Origin: JAZDEL01 sp043820655
Lineage (GTDB): Archaea > Iainarchaeota > Iainarchaeia > Iainarchaeales > JAZDEL01
Assembly: GCA_043820655.1 (NCBI GenBank)
Contig: JBDRDO010000059.1
Location: 1 to 55,949, forward strand
Length of the DNA stretch: 55,949 nucleotides
Direction of reading: 5' to 3'
Shown: piece after piece, positions 32,656 to 40,401 of the stretch
Layout: each line of letters starts with the position of its first letter
Position numbering within the stretch: position 1 is the first letter of the stretch
Made by a program: the position numbers and the translations under genes
The notes under the pieces: generated by a model
Told to the model about the DNA's origin: nothing
Database searches by the model: none
Seen by the model: the letters and a program-made list of their open reading frames with translations, nothing else

Positions 32656-33018
32656 ATGGTTATGAGGCTCCCTTGTGAACTGGTGGGGTGGTATTTGCTT
32701 CCCGCAATAAGAATGGAGCTTGTGAAGGAAATGGTCAAGGGCGGAATGCCGCGCAAGGATGTCGCAAAACAGTTGGGCCTTACCGAGGCGGCGGTATGCA
32801 ATTATATTAAGGGAAAACGGGGCGCGAACATTGCGCTTGACGGCAAAGCAAAGGCGAAGATAAGGGCTATTGCCAAGAAGATTGCGGATAAGGAAAAGGG
32901 CGGCAAGGAAACGTTCATAGGGGAGACGTGCGCGCTGTGCATATCACTCCGCAAGGCAGGGGCGCTTTGCAAGATGCACAAGGAGCAGGGAGCGCCAAAG
33001 GACTGCAACGCATGTTAG
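32656..33018 (+). CDS. HTH transcriptional regulator with Cys-rich C-terminus
   Basis: 120 residues. N-terminal segment MRLPCELVGWYLLPAIRMEL, then a helix-turn-helix (KDVAKQLGLTEAAVCNYIKG), a basic linker, and ETCALCISLRKAGALCKMHK followed by CNAC at the end. This is the archaeal COG2522-type regulator; its five C-terminal Cys (C-x2-C, C, C-x2-C) suggest an Fe-S cluster or zinc. The iscS-iscU genes follow at once, so it probably senses Fe-S or sulfur status. TATA gtttataagg (about 32613-32622) precedes it. ATG 32662 is an alternative start. Confidence 0.82.
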   Translation: MVMRLPCELVGWYLLPAIRMELVKEMVKGGMPRKDVAKQLGLTEAAVCNYIKGKRGANIALDGKAKAKIRAIAKKIADKEKGGKETFIGETCALCISLRKAGALCKMHKEQGAPKDCNAC

Positions 33019-33026
33019 GGGCTGAA

Positions 33027-34202
33027 ATGGCGATGAAAAACGGAAAAATCTATATGGACAATGCCGCAACCACGCGCGTTGATGAACGCGTGATTGGGGC
33101 AATGGCGCCTTATTTCTCGGAAAGGTTCGGGAATGCCTCATCACTGCACGAATATGGCAGGGGCGCATCAGTGGCTGTTGAAGTGGCGAGGGAAAAGGTT
33201 GCGAAACTGCTTGGCGCAAAGGCGGAGGAAATTTACTTCACTTCGGGCGGGACCGAGGCTGACAATCTTGCATTAAAAGGCGCGGCATTTGCCGCACGCG
33301 GGAGGGGAAAGGGGAACCATATAATAACAAGCGCAATAGAGCATCCCGCGGTTCTGCAGGCATGTGAATTTTTGGGAAAGGATGGATTTGAGGTTACTTA
33401 CGTGCCCGTGGACAGGGAAGGGGCGGTTAAGGCTGATGCAATTGGGGATGCAATAACAAAAAACACATCACTGGTTTCAGTTATGCACGCAAATAATGAG
33501 ATAGGCACAATACAGCCTGTTTCGGAAATAGGAAAAATCTGCGGGGAAAGGGGCGTGCTGTTCCACAGTGATGCGGTGCAGACATTCGGGAAGATTGAAA
33601 CAGATGTGAAAAAAATGAATGCGGATTTGGTTTCTTTAAGTGCGCATAAGATTTACGGGCCGAAGGGTGTTGGGGCGCTGTATGTTAGGGATGGTGTTGA
33701 GTTAAGCACGCTTATGCACGGCGGGGGGCATGAAAGGGGGCTGCGTGCAGGCACTGAAAACGTGCCCGGTATTGCGGGATTTGGAAAGGCGGCAGAGATT
33801 TGCGGAAAGGGAATGGTAAAGGAGGCAAAGCGTGTTTCGGGAATGAGGGATGCGCTTATTGATGGTGTGCTCTCGGAAATTAAGGATGTTGCGCTTAACG
33901 GCCACAGGAAACAGCGGCTGCCAGGGAATGCAAATTTTTCATTTTCACATATAGAGGGCGAGGCGCTTATTATGATGCTTGACGATAAGGGGGTTGCGGC
34001 TTCAACAGGGTCGGCATGCTCGTCAAAATCATTGAAGGCAAGCCATGTTTTGCTTGCGCTGGGAATGCGGGAGGTGCAGGCGCACGGCTCTTTGCGGCTT
34101 ACTTTGGGGAGATTCAATACAAGGCAGGATGTTGATTATGTGCTTGGGGTTTTGCCCGGCGTTGTTAAGGGCCTGAGGAAAATAAGCCCGCTTGGGAAGT
34201 GA
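33027..34202 (+). CDS. iscS: Cysteine desulfurase IscS/NifS
   Basis: PLP enzyme that takes sulfur from cysteine for Fe-S cluster assembly. Seen: IYMDNAATTRVDERVIGAM, FTSGGTEADNLALKG, the HANNEIGTIQPV segment, DAVQTFGK, the PLP lysine in SLSAHKIYGPKGVGAL, RAGTENVPGIAGFG and the mobile active-site loop STGSACSSKSLKASHVL. ATG 33027 is preceded by gggg; ATG 33012 and 33033 are alternatives. It follows the regulator by eight bases and precedes iscU, so the three form one unit. Confidence 0.94.
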   Translation: MAMKNGKIYMDNAATTRVDERVIGAMAPYFSERFGNASSLHEYGRGASVAVEVAREKVAKLLGAKAEEIYFTSGGTEADNLALKGAAFAARGRGKGNHIITSAIEHPAVLQACEFLGKDGFEVTYVPVDREGAVKADAIGDAITKNTSLVSVMHANNEIGTIQPVSEIGKICGERGVLFHSDAVQTFGKIETDVKKMNADLVSLSAHKIYGPKGVGALYVRDGVELSTLMHGGGHERGLRAGTENVPGIAGFGKAAEICGKGMVKEAKRVSGMRDALIDGVLSEIKDVALNGHRKQRLPGNANFSFSHIEGEALIMMLDDKGVAASTGSACSSKSLKASHVLLALGMREVQAHGSLRLTLGRFNTRQDVDYVLGVLPGVVKGLRKISPLGK

Positions 34203-34238
34203 ATGATTAGAGGTAACACGGAATACGGGAGTGATTGC

Positions 34239-34634
34239 ATGTACGGCGAGAAGGTGATGAAGGAATTCAGGAACCCGAAAAATATGGGCGCAATTAAGGA
34301 TGCTGACGGCATTGGCACAGTAGGAAATCCATCCTGCGGGGATTTGATGAAGGTTTACATAAAGGTCAAGGCAGGGAAGATTGCGGATATTAAGGTTGAG
34401 ACTTACGGATGCGTGGCGGCAATTGCAACTTCCTCAGTTACAACGGAATTTGTAAAGGGCAAAACAATCGAGGAAGCGGAGAGGCTGACAAAGGATGCTG
34501 TTGCAAAGGAACTGGGGGGGCTTCCGCCCATAAAAATGCACTGTTCCGTGCTTGCGGTTGACGGACTTAAGGCAGCAATCGCGGATTACAGGAAGAGGCA
34601 GAACGAAAATAAGGCGCGAAAAGTAAAATCCTAA
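34239..34634 (+). CDS. iscU: Iron-sulfur cluster scaffold IscU
   Basis: 131 residues with the three scaffold Cys and the Asp: VGNPSCGDLMKVYIKV (Cys then Asp), VETYGCVAAIATSS and PPIKMHCSVLAVDGL. Assembles [2Fe-2S]/[4Fe-4S] clusters from IscS sulfur. ATG 34239 (MYGEKVMKEFRNPKNMG) fits the family and has SD gggagtgatt; the upstream ATG 34203 would add 12 odd residues. Confidence 0.94.
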   Translation: MYGEKVMKEFRNPKNMGAIKDADGIGTVGNPSCGDLMKVYIKVKAGKIADIKVETYGCVAAIATSSVTTEFVKGKTIEEAERLTKDAVAKELGGLPPIKMHCSVLAVDGLKAAIADYRKRQNENKARKVKS

Positions 34635-34829
34635 GTGCATCCTATTCGCTTTGAAAAAAAGCGAACTGCGGGGCAATTAGCCCGCCAAGATAATAAGGAA
34701 ACCTAATAAAAGGGCGCGGCTTTCTTTGGTTTCTATGGCGCGGCGCATTGCGGCAAATCCTTATAAACTCAGGAAACACAATTGTTGTTCCAATAGGTTT
34801 GATAAGAAGATAATAGAAGGGGGGATTAT
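34635..34829 (+). promoter_or_regulatory. 195-base intergenic: terminator and nrd promoter
   Basis: Just after iscU, ttcgcttt-gaaa-aaagcgaa forms a hairpin. TATA-type ccttataaac lies at 34759-34768 (start near 34790, leader about 40 bases). The imperfect palindrome acacaattgttgt near 34776-34788 sits at the predicted start and could be an operator. The SD aagggggga ends seven bases before the nrdD ATG. Confidence 0.45.
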
Positions 34830-37800
34830 ATGGAAAGCAAAAAAAATGAAATTGCATCTATACGCAAAAGGGACGGCAGAATCGTGCCTTTTGACGGGGA
34901 AAAGATAGCCCATGCTATTTTCAAGTCCGCGCAGGCAGTGGGGGGAAGCGATAAGGCAACTGCGGAGGCGCTTGCGGGAAAGGTTTTTGAGGCACTTGGA
35001 AAGAGGTTCAAGGCGGATGAAATACCGAGTGTTGAGCAGATACAGGACCTTGTTGAAAAGGTGCTTATTGAGGAGGGGCATGCAAAAACAGCGAAGGCCT
35101 ACATCATCTACAGGCAGCAGCACAAGAAAATCAGGGAAATAGAGAGCACGCTTATAGATGTTCAGAAAACAATTGATGAGTATCTGCAGCAGAGCGACTG
35201 GAGGGTTAATGAAAACAGCAATGAGGCGTATTCATTCAGCGGCCTGCTTCTGCACACCGCGGGAAAGGTCATTGCAAATTACGCGCTGACTGAAATTTAT
35301 CCCCCCGATATTGCGGATGCGCACAAGAAGGGGTATATGCATGTGCATGACCTGAGCCACGGGTTTATCGGCTACTGCGCGGGCTGGAGTTTGGAAACAC
35401 TGCTTGAGCGCGGGTTTGGGGGGGTCGCAAATAAGGTGGATGCAAAGCCGGCAAAGCACATGGATGTTGTTGTGCACCAGATGGTGAATTATATCGGGTG
35501 TTTGCAGATGGAGTTTGCTGGTGCGCAGGCGTTCAGCAGCGTGGACACTTTGCTTGCGCCGTTTGTAAAGGCTGACAATCTTAGCTATAAGCAGGTTAAG
35601 CAGGATATGCAGAAACTTATATTCTCATTGAATATACCCTCAAGGTGGGGCTGCCTCAGCGAGGACACAGAAATACTGGCTGAGGGAGGCTGGAGGAAGG
35701 GCACGGAACTTGAGCGCGGAGATGTAATTGCCACGTTCAACACAAAAACAGAGGAGATAGAATATCTGCCCGTTATAAAGATGACAAAGGACCATTACAA
35801 GGGCAGGATGAAAAGGCTGCGCAACAGGATTACCGACCAGCTTGTGACTCCGAATCATCGCATTCTCAGGAGAATACACAATTACAAAGAAGGCGTTTCA
35901 AAATCAAAATATGTATTTGAGGAGGCAGCGGAACTGAAAACAGGCATCCCGCTGATACCGCTTGGCGGTTTTTTTCGGGGCACTGAAAACGGCGCTGTTC
36001 TTAACCACGACACTGTGAATCTGCTTTCATGGATTGTTTCTGAGGGCACGCTGTGCGAGGGTGAAAGAATAGGCATACATCAATCCGCGGAAATGAATCC
36101 GCAGAACTGTGAAGATATACGGGGCACACTTACAAGGCTTGAAATCCCGTTTGACGAGGCGATGAAGGTTTCCGGTTACACAGGAAAAAGGAACTGTTTA
36201 AGGTTCAGAATTAACCGGCCTGAATCAAGGAACATCTGCACTGAGTTCTTTCCGAGATATGAGAAAAAAATTCCTGAGCAAATGAGAGATGCCCCTGCAG
36301 AAAGTATAAGGCTTTTCTTGGAAACGTATATGAAAGCAGATGGCTGGGCGCCTGAAAACAAAATTTACACAAAGAAAGGGGATGATGCGGATGTTTTTCA
36401 GGAACTGGCGGTAAAGGCGGGCTGGGGCAGCACCTGCTACAAAAACAGGAACGGTATTTTTGTTGTTAGGGTAATAAAGCACGATTATACACAAATAACA
36501 GCAATAGAGGATGTTGAGTATGACGGACTGGTTTGGTGCCCTACAACGGAAAACGGCACGGTTATAGCCAGGAGAAAGGGAAAGGTTTTCATAAGCGGGA
36601 ACTCACAGTATCCTTTTTCGAATCTAACTTTCGACTGGGTTGTGCCTGATGACATGAAAGATAAGAAGGCGCTTGTTGGCGGGGTTAAGCAGGAATTCAC
36701 TTACGGGGATTGCCAGAAGGAAATGGACACGGTAAACAAGGCGTTCCTTGAGATAATGAATGGGGGAGATGCGAACGGCAGGGTTTTCACATTCCCGATC
36801 CCGACATATAATATCACAAAGGACTTTGACTGGGACAGCGAGAATGCTGATTTGCTTTTCGAGGTTACGGCAAAATATGGATTGCCCTACTTCCAGAATT
36901 ATGTCGGAAGTAATTTAGATCCGGGAAGCATACGGGCAATGTGCTGCAGGCTGAACATGGACACAAGCCAGCTTATGAACAGGCCGGGAAGCATGTGGGG
37001 GCCGGGCGACAGCACGGGAAGTATTGGTGTTGTCACAATAAACCTGAACAGGCTTGCATATGAGGCAAAGACAAAGGACGAGTTCATGGACAAGGTTGCG
37101 CACTACATGAACCTTGCACACCAGTCGCTTGAGATAAAGCGCGTAATAATAAACAAGAATTTGAAGAACGGGCTTATGCCCTACACAAAGGCATATCTCG
37201 GAACGTTCAGGAACCACTTTTCAACAATAGGGCTTGTCGGAATGAACGAGGCGTGCAAGAACATGCTTGGGGAGAGCATCAAAAGTGAGGCAGGGAAGCA
37301 GTTTGCAATAGAGACACTGCAGTTCATGCGTGAAAGGTGCCTGCAGTTCCAAAAGAACAGCGGAAACCTATATAATCTTGAGGCAACGCCAGCGGAATCC
37401 GCATCATTCAGGCTTGCGAAGCTTGACAAGGAGATGTACCCGGATATAATAACTGCAGGGACCGATGTGCCGTACCTCACAAACTCAACGCACTTGGGGG
37501 TTGGGGAGACGGATGATGCTGTTGAGGCAATAGAGCACCAGAACGACATTCAGCCGCTTTACACAGGGGGAACAATGTTCCACACATTTTTAGGGGAGAA
37601 TGTTTCAAGCGGCGCTGCGTGTAAAAAACTTGTGCGAAGGATTGCGGAAAACACAAGGCTGCCATACTACAGCATAACCCCTACATTCAGTGTCTGTCCC
37701 GATCACGGGTATATTGCGGGGAAGCATTTTACCTGCCCCGCATGCAGTGACAACGCGGAAGGGGTGAAGGAAAATAATGCAGGCAGTGTGGAAACTGCGG

Positions 37801-37901
37801 AAATTGGCGGGCGGGCGGAGGAAGGCACGGCAGATGCCGCGGAAACCGGAGCCCCTGCAAACGGAGATGGCAATTTAGCCGAAGCAACTGAAACGAGGTG
37901 A
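34830..37901 (+). CDS. nrdD: Anaerobic ribonucleotide reductase NrdD with intein, lacking the glycyl-radical segment
   Basis: The large subunit of class III RNR, which makes deoxynucleotides under anoxia. ATP-cone at 7-100 (IRKRDGRIVPFDGEKIAHAI), catalytic barrel split by an intein (residues 275-591), then GSIRAMCCRLNMD with the active-site Cys pair and TPTFSVCPDHGYIAGKHFTC ending PAC, the start of the zinc site. In NrdD this is normally followed within about 20 residues by CEVYSR-V-V-G-Y and the radical Gly. Here 50 residues of Ala/Glu/Gly filler and a TGA stop intervene; the missing piece is encoded in another frame at 37907-38071. Exteins total 706 residues. Confidence 0.93.
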   Translation: MESKKNEIASIRKRDGRIVPFDGEKIAHAIFKSAQAVGGSDKATAEALAGKVFEALGKRFKADEIPSVEQIQDLVEKVLIEEGHAKTAKAYIIYRQQHKKIREIESTLIDVQKTIDEYLQQSDWRVNENSNEAYSFSGLLLHTAGKVIANYALTEIYPPDIADAHKKGYMHVHDLSHGFIGYCAGWSLETLLERGFGGVANKVDAKPAKHMDVVVHQMVNYIGCLQMEFAGAQAFSSVDTLLAPFVKADNLSYKQVKQDMQKLIFSLNIPSRWGCLSEDTEILAEGGWRKGTELERGDVIATFNTKTEEIEYLPVIKMTKDHYKGRMKRLRNRITDQLVTPNHRILRRIHNYKEGVSKSKYVFEEAAELKTGIPLIPLGGFFRGTENGAVLNHDTVNLLSWIVSEGTLCEGERIGIHQSAEMNPQNCEDIRGTLTRLEIPFDEAMKVSGYTGKRNCLRFRINRPESRNICTEFFPRYEKKIPEQMRDAPAESIRLFLETYMKADGWAPENKIYTKKGDDADVFQELAVKAGWGSTCYKNRNGIFVVRVIKHDYTQITAIEDVEYDGLVWCPTTENGTVIARRKGKVFISGNSQYPFSNLTFDWVVPDDMKDKKALVGGVKQEFTYGDCQKEMDTVNKAFLEIMNGGDANGRVFTFPIPTYNITKDFDWDSENADLLFEVTAKYGLPYFQNYVGSNLDPGSIRAMCCRLNMDTSQLMNRPGSMWGPGDSTGSIGVVTINLNRLAYEAKTKDEFMDKVAHYMNLAHQSLEIKRVIINKNLKNGLMPYTKAYLGTFRNHFSTIGLVGMNEACKNMLGESIKSEAGKQFAIETLQFMRERCLQFQKNSGNLYNLEATPAESASFRLAKLDKEMYPDIITAGTDVPYLTNSTHLGVGETDDAVEAIEHQNDIQPLYTGGTMFHTFLGENVSSGAACKKLVRRIAENTRLPYYSITPTFSVCPDHGYIAGKHFTCPACSDNAEGVKENNAGSVETAEIGGRAEEGTADAAETGAPANGDGNLAEATETR
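35652..36602 (+). mobile_element. Intein with LAGLIDADG endonuclease domain inside NrdD
   Basis: 317 residues inserted between NIPSRWG and SQYPFSN. N-terminal splice block CLSEDTEILAEGG starts with Cys1; block B is VTPNHRI with its His; the endonuclease blocks are NLLSWIVSEG and LFLETYMKADGW; the C-terminal block is YDGLVWCPTTENG and ends KVFISGN before Ser+1. The penultimate residue is Gly, not the usual His. Splicing restores a continuous catalytic barrel. Boundaries are fixed by the Cys1 and Asn/Ser junction and by alignment to intein-less NrdD. Confidence 0.9.
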
Positions 37902-37906
37902 TAAAG

Positions 37907-38071
37907 ATGACGGAATGCGGAAAGGAATGTGAAGTATACAGCAGGATTGTGGGCTATTTCAGGCCTGTGCAGAACTGGAACATAGGGAAGAAGGAGGAGT
38001 TCAGTGAGAGGTCTGAATATGTCGAGGAGAAATCCATGGCAAGCCGGTTCAGTAAAGAGAAGGGATGTTAG
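37907..38071 (+). CDS. Stand-alone glycyl-radical domain of NrdD, 54 residues
   Basis: ATG 37907, five bases after the nrdD stop, with the perfect SD gaggtga seven bases before it. The product starts MTECGKECEVYSRIVGYFRP and goes on VQNWNIGKKEEF, exactly the NrdD C-terminus with the radical Gly (Gly16). It begins with ECGKEC, the second half of the zinc knuckle, so both metal and radical segments are cut from the main chain. Its frame is closed by a TGA 16 bases upstream (37889-37891), leaving only a short window for any fusion by frameshift. It should dock on NrdD and be activated by the neighbouring NrdG-like protein. Confidence 0.8.
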   Translation: MTECGKECEVYSRIVGYFRPVQNWNIGKKEEFSERSEYVEEKSMASRFSKEKGC

Positions 38072-38307
38072 TGGTTAATACATATAAGTTCTTCACAATC
38101 ACGACATGCACAAAGTGCCCTGAGATAAGGGAGTTCCTTAAGGGCGCGAACCTCAAGGGAGAGGAAATAAACGCAACTTCTGAGGAGGGGTTTGAGGAAT
38201 CAAAGAAGCATAATGTTCTGGCCGCGCCCACGGTTATTTTCTTTGATGAGAATGGCGATGAAGTCGGGCGTGCCGGCACTATTGAGGAGATAAAAAAATG
38301 GATATAG
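38065..38307 (+). CDS. Thioredoxin/glutaredoxin-like redoxin (NrdH-like)
   Basis: 80 residues with a C-T-K-C active site in FFTITTCTKCPEIREFL and the cis-Pro in LAAPTVIFFDENGDEVGR. Thioredoxin fold. Being in the nrd operon it is a good candidate for reducing NrdD Cys after turnover, although most class III enzymes use formate. Its ATG overlaps the stop of the glycyl-radical ORF, and its end overlaps nrdG by ten bases. Confidence 0.85.
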   Translation: MLVVNTYKFFTITTCTKCPEIREFLKGANLKGEEINATSEEGFEESKKHNVLAAPTVIFFDENGDEVGRAGTIEEIKKWI

Positions 38308-38999
38308 CCGGGCTGCAGAAAACCACGCTTATTGATTATCCCGGCAAGGTTGCATGCACTGTTTTTGTTGCGGGCTGTAATTTCAGGTGCCCCTACTGCC
38401 ATAATCCGGATCTGGTGCAGGCAGGCAGGGAAATCCCAAAGATGCCCCGGCAGGGGGAGTTCTTCAAATTCCTTGCGAAAAGGAAGAAGTGGCTTGACGG
38501 GGTTTGCATAACAGGCGGGGAGCCGACACTTAACGCGGAACTGCCTGAATTCATCGGGAAGATAAAGGCAGAGGGGTTTCTGGTTAAGCTGGATACAAAC
38601 GGCACAAACCCAAAACTGTTGGGGGAACTTATTAAGGGCGGGCTTGTTGATTACGTTGCAATGGACATAAAGGCGCCGCTTGAGGGATATGACAAAGTTG
38701 TGGGGGTTAAGGTTGATACTGCCGCGATTAAGGAAAGCGCGGCAATGCTTATGCAAGGGGGCGTGGATTACGAATTCAGGACAACTGTTGTGCCGGAACT
38801 ATTCGGGGAGAAAGAGGCGCGGGAGATTGCAAAGTGGCTTAAGGGGGCAAAGAAGTATTACCTGCAGACATTTAACCCGCAGGTTCCTCTGCTTGACAGG
38901 GAATTCATGAAAAAGAAGCCATACGAACAGGGAGGAATGGGGAAATTAAGGGAAATTATGGCGCCTGCCTTCGGAATTTGCGGGGTGCGGGAAGGTTAA
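38298..38999 (+). CDS. nrdG: Anaerobic RNR activating protein, radical SAM (NrdG-like)
   Basis: Radical SAM enzyme that creates the glycyl radical. AGCNFRCPYCHNP gives the C-x3-C-x2-C cluster motif, GVCITGGEPTL the SAM-binding GGE motif, LDTNGTNP and AMDIKAP further conserved strands. At 233 residues it belongs to the longer archaeal type close to pyruvate-formate-lyase-activating enzymes rather than the short E. coli NrdG. Its position in the nrd operon indicates the substrate, here the separate Gly16 protein. Confidence 0.92.
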   Translation: MDIAGLQKTTLIDYPGKVACTVFVAGCNFRCPYCHNPDLVQAGREIPKMPRQGEFFKFLAKRKKWLDGVCITGGEPTLNAELPEFIGKIKAEGFLVKLDTNGTNPKLLGELIKGGLVDYVAMDIKAPLEGYDKVVGVKVDTAAIKESAAMLMQGGVDYEFRTTVVPELFGEKEAREIAKWLKGAKKYYLQTFNPQVPLLDREFMKKKPYEQGGMGKLREIMAPAFGICGVREG

Positions 39000-39053
39000 G
39001 CCTGCGGGATACATATAAAAAAACATGCCAGTTTTTTTTAATGGGGTGAGCAT

Positions 39054-39233
39054 ATGGAAAAACCTAATATTGACTATGGGAAATGCAAGAATGACGGGAC
39101 ATGCATAAGGGTCTGCCCTATGGAGGTTTTCGCTAAGGAGGGCAAGAAGACCGTTGTTAAGCATCCCGAGAAGTGCATCCAGTGCAGGGCATGTGAAGTC
39201 AGCTGCCCGAATTCCGCGATTGAAGTTAAGTGA
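39054..39233 (+). CDS. Ferredoxin with one Asp-coordinated cluster site
   Basis: 59 residues. First site C-x2-D-x2-C-x3-C-P (KCKNDGTCIRVCP), in which the second ligand Cys is replaced by Asp, as in Pyrococcus-type ferredoxins with an exchangeable [3Fe-4S]/[4Fe-4S] cluster; second site is a full C-x2-C-x2-C-x3-C-P (KCIQCRACEVSCP). SD ggggtgag precedes the ATG and a TATA-like catataaaaa lies near 39012-39021. It sits between nrdG and glutamate dehydrogenase and could supply electrons to NrdG. Confidence 0.88.
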   Translation: MEKPNIDYGKCKNDGTCIRVCPMEVFAKEGKKTVVKHPEKCIQCRACEVSCPNSAIEVK

Positions 39234-39294
39234 TTTGCCGCAGGTGCAAACCGCACATAAGAACAGAAAAGCAAAACAAACAAGAGGTGTGACA

Positions 39295-40401
39295 ATGGTT
39301 AAATTTGATGAGTTCGGGCCGGAGAAGATATTGGAGGTGCACGACCATAAATCGGGAATGCACGGGTTTGTTGTGATTGACAACACAGCACTTGGACCGG
39401 GAAAGGGCGGCATCAGGATGATGCCCAATGTTACTGTTGATGAGGTGTATAAGCTTGCGCGCACAATGACATGGAAATGTGCGATGGCGGAACTCCCTTT
39501 CGGCGGGGCGAAGTCGGGAATAATTGCGGATGCTAAAAAGCTGAGCGCGGAGCAGAAGGAGAGGATTGTTGCGAAGTTTGCCGAGGGGCTTAAACCTGTC
39601 TGCCCCGAACTTTATGTTTCAGCGCCCGATATGAACATAGCTGAGCATGAGATGGAAATATTTGCGAATGCCAACGGGGATAACAAGGCGTGCACAGGCA
39701 AGCCCGCGGCAATGGGAGGCCTGCCGCATGAATTGGGAAGCACGGGTTACGGCACATACCTTGCGGCAAAGGCAGGGGCGGAACATCTTGGGATGGATTT
39801 AAAGGGAGCAAAGGTTTCAATAGAGGGTTTCGGAAATGTCGGAACATTTGCAATGAAGTTCCTTGCGGAGGAGCAGGCGAACATAGTCGCTGTTTCTGAT
39901 TCAAAGGGGCTTATCTATGACGAAAACGGATTTGATTATGAGAAGATGATGAAGGTTAAAGGGGAGACAGGGAGCGTGACAAATTACGGCACTGGAAAGG
40001 TTCTTGCGGGGAAGGATATTGTCGGGCTTGATGTGGATATCCTTATAACCGCGGCAATACCCGACCTAATTACAAGGGAGAATGTCGGGCAGGTCAAGGC
40101 AAGGCTTCTTTCCGAGGGGTCGAACATACCTATGGAGCTTGGGCTTGAGGAGGAACTGCACAAAAAGGGCGTGCTTATTATGCCTGATTTCATCGCGAAT
40201 GCGGGCGGCGTAATTTCAAGCTATGTTGAATACATAGGCGGCACGGAACAGGAAATGTTCAGGATGGTCGAAGATAAGATAATAAAAAACAGCAAGGAGA
40301 TGCTTGAACATTCAAAGGAAAGCGGAAAAAGTCCAAGAGAGAGCGCGATGGAGATTGCGCTTAAAAGAGTAAGGGAAGCAATGGAAAAGAGAGGGCAATG
40401 A
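39295..40401 (+). CDS. gdhA: Glutamate dehydrogenase (Glu/Leu/Phe/Val family)
   Basis: 368 residues. Seen: LGPGKGGIRMMPNVTVDEVY, TWKCAMAELPFGGAKSGI with the catalytic Lys, APDMNIAEHEMEIFA, GSTGYGTYLAAKAGAEHLG, and the Rossmann motif VSIEGFGNVGTFAMKFLAEE. Converts 2-oxoglutarate and ammonia to glutamate or the reverse. It is shorter than the usual roughly 415 residues, the N-terminus being trimmed. ATG 39295 follows SD gaggtgtga; the frame runs further upstream across the ferredoxin gene but with no family match. Confidence 0.93.
   Translation: MVKFDEFGPEKILEVHDHKSGMHGFVVIDNTALGPGKGGIRMMPNVTVDEVYKLARTMTWKCAMAELPFGGAKSGIIADAKKLSAEQKERIVAKFAEGLKPVCPELYVSAPDMNIAEHEMEIFANANGDNKACTGKPAAMGGLPHELGSTGYGTYLAAKAGAEHLGMDLKGAKVSIEGFGNVGTFAMKFLAEEQANIVAVSDSKGLIYDENGFDYEKMMKVKGETGSVTNYGTGKVLAGKDIVGLDVDILITAAIPDLITRENVGQVKARLLSEGSNIPMELGLEEELHKKGVLIMPDFIANAGGVISSYVEYIGGTEQEMFRMVEDKIIKNSKEMLEHSKESGKSPRESAMEIALKRVREAMEKRGQ

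Noticed and set aside
37690..38071. Treating nrdD as a pseudogene broken by frameshift
   Set aside because: The small frame has its own ideal SD and ATG, is closed just upstream, and the downstream operon genes are intact and coupled. A sequencing indel still needs to be excluded.
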